From the NCBI RefSeq assembly GCF_000313755.1, contig NZ_AMZB01000087.1:1-40172 (forward strand): 40,172 nt of DNA, given 5' to 3'. The stretch comes from Pseudomonas nitroreducens TX1. GTDB lineage: Bacteria > Pseudomonadota > Gammaproteobacteria > Pseudomonadales > Pseudomonadaceae. A program made the position numbers and the translations under genes. Positions within the stretch are counted from its first letter, which is position 1. Each line of letters starts with the position of its first letter. Positions 33,905 through 40,172 of the stretch are shown in pieces. The notes beneath the pieces are model-generated. The model made no database searches. It had not been told where the DNA came from and saw nothing but the letters and a program-made list of their open reading frames with translations.

Positions 33905-34819
33905 TCAGAGACTGTCCGGATCACCCACGAACATGGTGATGCGCGAGCGCAGCCAGCGCTCGGCCGGGTCCTGGTCCTGGGCGCCACGCCAGACCATGGA
34001 CAGCTCGGCCAGGCGGGTGGGGAAGGGCGGTTCCTCGGCACGCAGGCCGCCGGCGGCAGTGAGCGCCAGCGCCACGTACTCGGGGACGGTGGCGATGATG
34101 TCGGTGCCGGCCAGCAGCTGGGCGAGGCCGACGAACTGCGGCACGGCCAGCACCACCTGGCGCTTGCGGTCCATCTCGGCGAGGGTCTGGTCGACGAAGC
34201 CGTCCAGGTCGCCGGCATAGGACACCAGCGCGTGCGGGCGCGCGCAGTAGTCGTCGAGGGTCAGCGCGCCGGGGATCGAGTCGGCACGCAGGATCTTCCA
34301 GGTGCTGCGGCGCAGGGTCTTGCGCTTGGCATTGGCCGGCAGCTCGTCGGTGTAGCTCACGCCAACGGAGATTTCCCCGGAGGACAGCAGTTGCGGCATC
34401 AACAGGTAGTTGGCGCGGCGCACCACCAGGGTGATGCCCGGTGCCTCGGAACGCAGGCGGCGCAGCAGCGGCGGCAGTAGGCCGAATTCCACGTCATCGG
34501 ACAGACCGATGCGGAACACCGCCTTGCTGGTGGCCGGGTCGAAGTCGGCGGCGCGACTCAGGGCGGTGGAGATGGAGTCCAGCGCTGGCGAGAGGTGGCC
34601 GAAGATTTCCTGCGCCCGCGCGGTGGGCTCCATGCTGCGCCCGGTGCGTACGAACAGCGGATCGTCGAACAGACCGCGCAGGCGCGCCAGGGCCGCGCTG
34701 ATCGCCGGCTGGCCGAGGAAAAGCTTCTCTGCGGCGCGGGTCACGCTGCGCTCATGCATCAGCGTCTCGAAAACGATCAACAGGTTGAGGTCAACCTTGC
34801 GGAGGTCGTTGCGGTTCAT
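33905..34819 (-). CDS. mexT: MexT, LysR activator of mexEF-oprN
   Basis: 304 aa, matching MexT nearly end to end: MNRNDLRKVDLNLLIVFETLMHERSVTRAAEKLFLGQPAISAALARLRGLFDDPLFVRTGRSMEP (wHTH, about 8-66), then the effector domain with VFRIGLSDDVEFGLLPPLLRRL, RPHALVSYAGDLDGF and the C-terminal AERWLRSRITMFVGDPDSL. MexT activates mexEF-oprN and mexS and indirectly represses others. The hot spot where P. aeruginosa PAO1 carries an inactivating 8-bp duplication of CGGCCAGC has a single copy here (complement of 34704-34714), so the frame is in its active form. AGGGAG precedes the ATG. Divergent from mexS; a repeat-rich gap separates it from mexE. Confidence 0.95.
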   Translation of the reverse strand: MNRNDLRKVDLNLLIVFETLMHERSVTRAAEKLFLGQPAISAALARLRGLFDDPLFVRTGRSMEPTARAQEIFGHLSPALDSISTALSRAADFDPATSKAVFRIGLSDDVEFGLLPPLLRRLRSEAPGITLVVRRANYLLMPQLLSSGEISVGVSYTDELPANAKRKTLRRSTWKILRADSIPGALTLDDYCARPHALVSYAGDLDGFVDQTLAEMDRKRQVVLAVPQFVGLAQLLAGTDIIATVPEYVALALTAAGGLRAEEPPFPTRLAELSMVWRGAQDQDPAERWLRSRITMFVGDPDSL

Positions 34820-35132
34820 GGGGACTCCCTGGCGATGGGGGAAAAGTGAGGCCGAGCGTGTCCTGAGTCAAGTCTGTCAGATAAGTCCTTGATCAATTTC
34901 CACTTTTTTAATGAGAATCTCGCCATGGCGATGTGGTCTGACTCTGTATGAATAGAGCCACCGCTGCCCGGTGGACAGCCCCGGCGCAGAGCCTTGCGGC
35001 CGCGCCGGACAAGGCTTTCAAGGCGGGCCGAATCATCGCCATTTATGTCAACTATCAACGGTGAACGGTGGCGTCACCCCTAAAGCCCGGATAGAGTCCG
35101 TGGCTATGAGCACTATTAAGGCGAGGTATGTG
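34820..35132. other. 313-base mexT-mexS divergent promoter region
   Basis: No gene. An AT-rich patch (34890-34918) marks the likely mexT promoter; a perfect 12-base palindrome TCGCCATGGCGA lies at 34920-34931, framed as ATC-N10-GAT (34917-34932), one base longer than a nod box. A better candidate MexT site lies at 35032-35055. Confidence 0.5.
35032..35055 (+). promoter_or_regulatory. candidate MexT site upstream of mexS
   Basis: ATCA (35032-35035), N5, ATTTAT (35041-35046), N4, ACTAT (35051-35055). Spacing matches ATCA-N5-GTCGAT-N4-ACYAT exactly; both ends match fully and the middle block matches at three of six bases. It ends 78 bases before the mexS start. Known biology (MexT activates mexS) supports it; the middle mismatch lowers confidence. 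Confidence 0.45.
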
Positions 35133-36152
35133 ATGTCCCGCATGATCCGTTTCCACCAGTTCGGTGACGCCTCGGTCCTGAAGATCGAGGAAATGCCGAC
35201 CCCGCAACCGGGGCCGGGTGAAGTGCTGGTCCGTACCCAGGCACTGGGCGTCAGTTGGCGCGACGTGCTCTGGCGGCAGAACCTCGCCCCGGATCAGGCC
35301 AAGCTGCCCGCGGGCATCGGTTATGAACTCTCCGGCATCGTCGAAGCCGTGGGCGAGGGCGTGGAAGACCTCGAGCCCGGCGTGGCGGTGGCCAGTTTCC
35401 CGGCGAACTCGCCGAACCTGTACCCGGCCTGGGGCGACCACGTCATCGTGCCGCGCACCTCGCTGACCCGTTATCCCGAGGTATTGAGCCCGGTCGAAGC
35501 CGCGGTGCACTACACCGGCCTGTTGTATTCGTACTTTGCCCTGGTGGAGTTGGCGCAGATCAAGCCCGGCCAGCGTGTGTTGATCACCGAAGCGGGTCAT
35601 TGCCTGGCTCCGCAGGCGGTGCAGCTGGCCAAGGCGCTCGGCGCCCAGGTGATCGCCACCACCAGCCACGAGGAAACCCGTGAGTTCCTCAAGGGCCTGG
35701 GTGCGGACAAGATCATCTACACCGAGGAGCAGGACCTGGTGCTGGAAGTCGAGCGCTTCACCCAGGGTGAAGGCGTGGAGATCGTCCTCGACCAGTGCGC
35801 CGGCCCGCAGATGAAACTGCTGGGTGACGTAGCCGCCCAGCGCGGCAAGCTGATCCTCTACGGCATCAACGGCGGCAATGACGCAGCCTTCCCGGCTTGC
35901 GCGGCGTTCAAGAAGCACCTGCAGTTCTACCGTCACTGCGTGCTGGACTTCACCGGGCAACCGGAGATCGGCCTGACCCGCAACGACGAAGCCGTGCAAC
36001 GGGCGCTGACCGCGATCAACCAGATGACCGCCGACCAGCTGCTCAAGCCGAGCATCGACCGGGTGTTCGACTTCGCCCAGTACCGCGACGCCAACTACTA
36101 CATGGAAACCTGCCCGGGCGGCGGCCGTGTGGTGATGAAGATGCCGGAGTGA
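35133..36152 (+). CDS. mexS: MexS, MDR-family oxidoreductase controlling MexT
   Basis: 339 aa, the exact length of P. aeruginosa MexS. Zinc-free quinone-oxidoreductase/MDR fold: N-terminal GroES-like domain (MSRMIRFHQFGDASVLKIEEMPTPQPGPGEVLVRTQALG, about 1-130) and a Rossmann domain (about 130-290). The nucleotide loop reads RVLITEAGHCLAPQAVQLAKALGAQVIAT, which departs from the usual AxxGxxG, as in MexS itself. Loss of MexS function activates MexT and so MexEF-OprN; it is thought to detoxify an electrophilic metabolite that MexT senses. GAGG (35123-35126) before ATG 35133 decides the start among several in-frame candidates from 35106. Ends in a strong terminator. Confidence 0.95.
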   Translation: MSRMIRFHQFGDASVLKIEEMPTPQPGPGEVLVRTQALGVSWRDVLWRQNLAPDQAKLPAGIGYELSGIVEAVGEGVEDLEPGVAVASFPANSPNLYPAWGDHVIVPRTSLTRYPEVLSPVEAAVHYTGLLYSYFALVELAQIKPGQRVLITEAGHCLAPQAVQLAKALGAQVIATTSHEETREFLKGLGADKIIYTEEQDLVLEVERFTQGEGVEIVLDQCAGPQMKLLGDVAAQRGKLILYGINGGNDAAFPACAAFKKHLQFYRHCVLDFTGQPEIGLTRNDEAVQRALTAINQMTADQLLKPSIDRVFDFAQYRDANYYMETCPGGGRVVMKMPE

Positions 36153-36169
36153 TCGGGTATCGGTAACTG

Positions 36170-36198
36170 AAAAAGCCACTCTTCGGAGTGGCTTTTTT
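36170..36198 (+). terminator. mexS terminator
   Basis: AAAAA then GCCACTC (36175-36181), loop TTCG, GAGTGGC (36186-36192), TTTTTT: a classic intrinsic terminator. Confidence 0.95.
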
Positions 36199-36580
36199 AT
36201 GCGCGCGGGATTCTTGGTATCCCTGTAGGAGCGAGCTTGCTCGCGAACAGGGTTTCCGGCCACACCTGCGTCAGACGGGTTCGCGAGCAAGCTCGCTCCT
36301 ACAAAAGCGGAGAAAGGCGTTTTGCCTTAACCGTAGGAGCGGACTCCGTCCGCGATAGCTCACCGCCAGCACAGACCACACCGTGCGCAGAATCAGGCAA
36401 GCCTCAAGAGAACCAGGCAAACCGCTCGGCGCCTGACTCGCGTATCGTCGCGGCACGTGCCTGCGCTTGCGCCTAGGCTCAATCCATTGCGTGCCGGAGC
36501 CGCTGCGCTTCGCTCCATGTCTAGCCCCTGCTTTATGTCACCCGGCTTTTCATATCCAAGAGAATGAGGTGAACCTCCCG
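36199..36580. other. 382-base intergenic region: REPs then promoter of the Mo-hydroxylase operon
   Basis: The first half (36225-36356) holds three REP copies. The second half (36357-36580) has no gene and no obvious dyad; the promoter of the downstream two-gene operon must lie here. Confidence 0.6.
36225..36356. repeat. REP cluster (two inverted copies plus a variant)
   Basis: A 24-base element (36225-36248, core GTAGGAGCGAGCTTGCTCGC) and its perfect reverse complement (36279-36302) form an inverted pair, the BIME arrangement on which REP-associated tyrosine transposases (RAYTs) act. A third copy of a different subtype (36333-36356, core GTAGGAGCGGACTCCGTCCG) follows, the same subtype as the pair near 26615-26679. 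Confidence 0.92.
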
Positions 36581-37039
36581 ATGATTACCGTGAACCTGAA
36601 CGGCAAGGACCACGAGCTCGACGCCCCCGGCGAGATGCCGCTGCTCTGGGCCATCCGCGACGTCGCCGGGCTGACCGGCACCAAGTACGGCTGCGGCATG
36701 GCGCTGTGCGGCGCCTGCACCGTGCACATCGATGGCCAGCCGACGCGTTCCTGCGTCACCCCGCTGGCGGCGGTGGCCGGCAAGAAGATCACTACCATCG
36801 AGGCGGTGGCCGAGCAGGCTGCCGGCAAGGCTGTGCAGGAGGCCTGGCGCAAGCTCGACGTGGTGCAGTGCGGCTACTGCCAGTCCGGGCAGATCATGTC
36901 GGCCACCGCGCTGCTGGCCTCGAACAAGGCGCCCAGCGACGCCGACATCGACGCCGCCATGAGCGGCAACATCTGCCGCTGCGCCACCTATGCGCGGATT
37001 CGCGCGGCGATCCACGACGCCGCCCAGACCCTGGCTTGA
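36581..37039 (+). CDS. 2Fe-2S subunit of a molybdenum hydroxylase (isoquinoline 1-oxidoreductase alpha-like)
   Basis: 152 aa. Two [2Fe-2S] domains: plant-type ferredoxin fold with Cys38, Cys43, Cys46 (CGMALCGAC) and Cys58, then the four-helix domain with Cys97, Cys100 (CGYC), Cys132 and Cys134 (CRC). It carries electrons from the molybdenum site of the partner encoded by the next gene. ATG 36581 begins the family sequence MITVNLNGKDHELDAPGEMPLLWAIRD. The second gene starts 11 bases after the stop, forming an operon. Neither the FAD subunit nor a cytochrome gene follows, so the electron acceptor is not evident. Confidence 0.95.
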   Translation: MITVNLNGKDHELDAPGEMPLLWAIRDVAGLTGTKYGCGMALCGACTVHIDGQPTRSCVTPLAAVAGKKITTIEAVAEQAAGKAVQEAWRKLDVVQCGYCQSGQIMSATALLASNKAPSDADIDAAMSGNICRCATYARIRAAIHDAAQTLA

Positions 37040-37050
37040 GGACCGACGTC

Positions 37051-39294
<2,244 letters not shown>

Positions 39295-39312
39295 GTTCCG
39301 CCCAGTGACACG

Positions 39313-39336
39313 AATGCCCCGCATGAGCGGGGCATT
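39313..39336. terminator. hairpin terminator after the Mo-hydroxylase operon
   Basis: AATGCCCCGC (39313-39322), loop ATGA, GCGGGGCATT (39327-39336): a 10-bp stem with a short T run. It also faces the convergent small gene at 39366. Confidence 0.85.
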
Positions 39337-39365
39337 TGCCTTTCAGGGTCTAAGCTTTCCTGAAG

Positions 39366-39563
39366 TCAGGCGACCAGGGCCTGCCGTTCGTGCGCCTCGC
39401 AGATCAGCTCGCGCAGTACCCGGCGTTCTTCGGGCAGGGTGGTGGCGTTGTGCAGGGCAAGTCCGCCTTCCTCGTCGGTGACGGCTACCTGGGTCTCGAA
39501 GTGCAATTGCACCTCGTCCAGGGTGATGTAGGTGATGCGGTACGCCTCGTCGGTGCTGTGCAT
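39366..39563 (-). CDS. small acidic protein of unknown function
   Basis: 65 aa if started at the ATG at 39561-39563 (MHSTDEAYRITYITLDEVQLHFETQVAVTDEEGG...). The frame is open to 39695, but the extra 44 residues run toward the rraB promoter and lack a ribosome site. The chain is acidic with alternating strands (YRITYITLDEVQLHFETQVAVTD) then a helix (EERRVLRELICEAHERQALVA), a compact small fold. Family not recognised. Confidence 0.6.
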   Translation of the reverse strand: MHSTDEAYRITYITLDEVQLHFETQVAVTDEEGGLALHNATTLPEERRVLRELICEAHERQALVA

Positions 39564-39769
39564 GGTCGCAGGCTCGATGTGGGAGGGCGCAGGCCCGATG
39601 GACGCATCGTCGCGTTGAGCCGGCGAGGGCGGAAGTGAAACGCCATGATGGTGAACATCACGAAAGACGATGGTGCCGGCGAAGTTTTCCGGCATCTGTC
39701 ATGCAGGACGGGTATCCTGCGCGGGCGTGCCCACACCGGGCACTTTGTAAATCGAATTGGAGCAGTGAC

Positions 39770-40105
39770 ATGAGCCGCGACAAGCAGCTTTTTCCGGAAG
39801 ACGAAATCGGCGATGCCCTGTGGGCCCTGCAGGAAGACGGCGAAGACCTCTCCCTCGAGCATGAGGTGGAGTTCGCGGTGATCTTCCCGGACGAGCAGTC
39901 CGCCCTGGACTTCGCCATCATGCTGCTGCAGAACGGGCAGAAGGTGGCGTACTCCGAGTACGACGGCAACGACAAGCTGCCCTGGCAGGTCCTGGCCTAT
40001 CCGGTGATGGAACTCTCCTACGAGCACATCAGTGGCTACGCGGCGCTCCTGTCCGAGCACTCCGCCGACCTGGGCGGGCAGATGGACGGCTGGTCGGCGC
40101 TCTGA
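39770..40105 (+). CDS. RraB-family protein (RNase E regulator-like)
   Basis: 111 aa. Acidic, with the pattern DGEDLSLEHEVEFAVIFPDEQSALDFAIMLLQNGQKVAYSEYDGNDKLPWQVLAYPVMELSYEHISGYAALLSEHSADLGGQMDGWSAL, which fits the RraB fold (FPDE-x-x-A-x-x-F, W-x-V, GG-x-x-DGW). In E. coli RraB binds RNase E and reduces its activity; this Pseudomonas form is shorter and its target is inferred. GGAG precedes ATG 39770 by 8 bases. Ends in a strong terminator. Confidence 0.85.
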   Translation: MSRDKQLFPEDEIGDALWALQEDGEDLSLEHEVEFAVIFPDEQSALDFAIMLLQNGQKVAYSEYDGNDKLPWQVLAYPVMELSYEHISGYAALLSEHSADLGGQMDGWSAL

Positions 40106-40125
40106 TCGGCTGATGCTGCACAAGG

Positions 40126-40151
40126 AACGGCGCCTTCGGGCGCCGTTTTTT
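40126..40151 (+). terminator. rraB-like gene terminator
   Basis: AACGGCGCC (40126-40134), loop TTCG, GGCGCCGTT (40139-40147), then TTTT: a 9-bp stem with a stable UUCG tetraloop and a T run. Confidence 0.95.
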
Positions 40152-40172
40152 ATGGTGCGCCAGGCATGGCGC

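Noticed and set aside
34917..34932. ATC-N10-GAT palindrome as a nod box in the mexT-mexS gap
   Set aside because: The spacing is one base too long for ATC-N9-GAT; kept only as a palindrome within the promoter region.
39564..39695. N-terminal extension of the small minus-strand gene at 39366
   Set aside because: No ribosome site at the upstream start, and the extra segment is Pro/Ser/His-rich and lies in the rraB promoter region.

Overview
The window reads as a stretch of chromosome from a gamma-proteobacterium of the genus Pseudomonas. It is very GC-rich, with third codon positions almost all G or C. It carries complete muxABC-opmB and mexS/mexT/mexEF-oprN loci in the gene order known from P. 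aeruginosa, and the dispersed palindromes between genes are of the Pseudomonas REP type. Species cannot be fixed from sequence alone; my guess is a P. nitroreducens/citronellolis/knackmussii-like relative rather than P. aeruginosa itself. I saw no transposase, phage, CRISPR array, rRNA or tRNA.

Layout. 1-1668: two small VOC-fold proteins and a small Cys/His-containing basic protein. 2021-2521: thiol peroxidase tpx. 2740-11760: muxA-muxB-muxC-opmB, a tripartite RND exporter with two different inner-membrane pump subunits, all four genes overlapping; phased GGTAAA repeats lie upstream. 11767-13476 (minus): a small unknown gene and two tandem NlpC/P60 peptidoglycan hydrolases with similar upstream regions. 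13600-15655 (minus): VOC protein, helical unknown, antibiotic-biosynthesis-monooxygenase fold protein and a CTP-synthase-like glutaminase domain, facing a divergent LysR regulator (15764-16636). 16679-17931: small exported proteins, including a lipoprotein with an I78 peptidase-inhibitor signature. 18075-19869: LysR/SDR divergent pair. 19901-20989: FUSC-type membrane protein. 21213-23276: MucR-like MHYT-GGDEF-EAL c-di-GMP enzyme. 23285-26588: LysR divergent from an ankyrin protein, a nucleoside deaminase and a CynX-type MFS transporter. 26702-27214: two small unknown genes. 27482-36152: oprN, mexF, mexE and mexT on the minus strand, mexS divergent. 36581-39294: two-subunit molybdenum hydroxylase of the isoquinoline 1-oxidoreductase type. 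39366-40105: small unknown gene and an RraB-family protein.

How the parts work together. Two RND efflux machines dominate. MuxABC-OpmB appears as one translationally coupled unit. MexEF-OprN is preceded by its LysR activator MexT and the divergent oxidoreductase MexS; nod-box-like inverted repeats upstream of mexE and mexS fit MexT control, and the mexT frame is intact. Three further LysR regulators each face a divergent target gene, and each shared gap holds a candidate inverted repeat. Nearly every transcription unit end has a clear hairpin terminator or REP-type palindrome. No whole locus is obviously a new system; the least explained are the 13600-15655 block with its His-less glutaminase domain and the ankyrin-deaminase-transporter operon.
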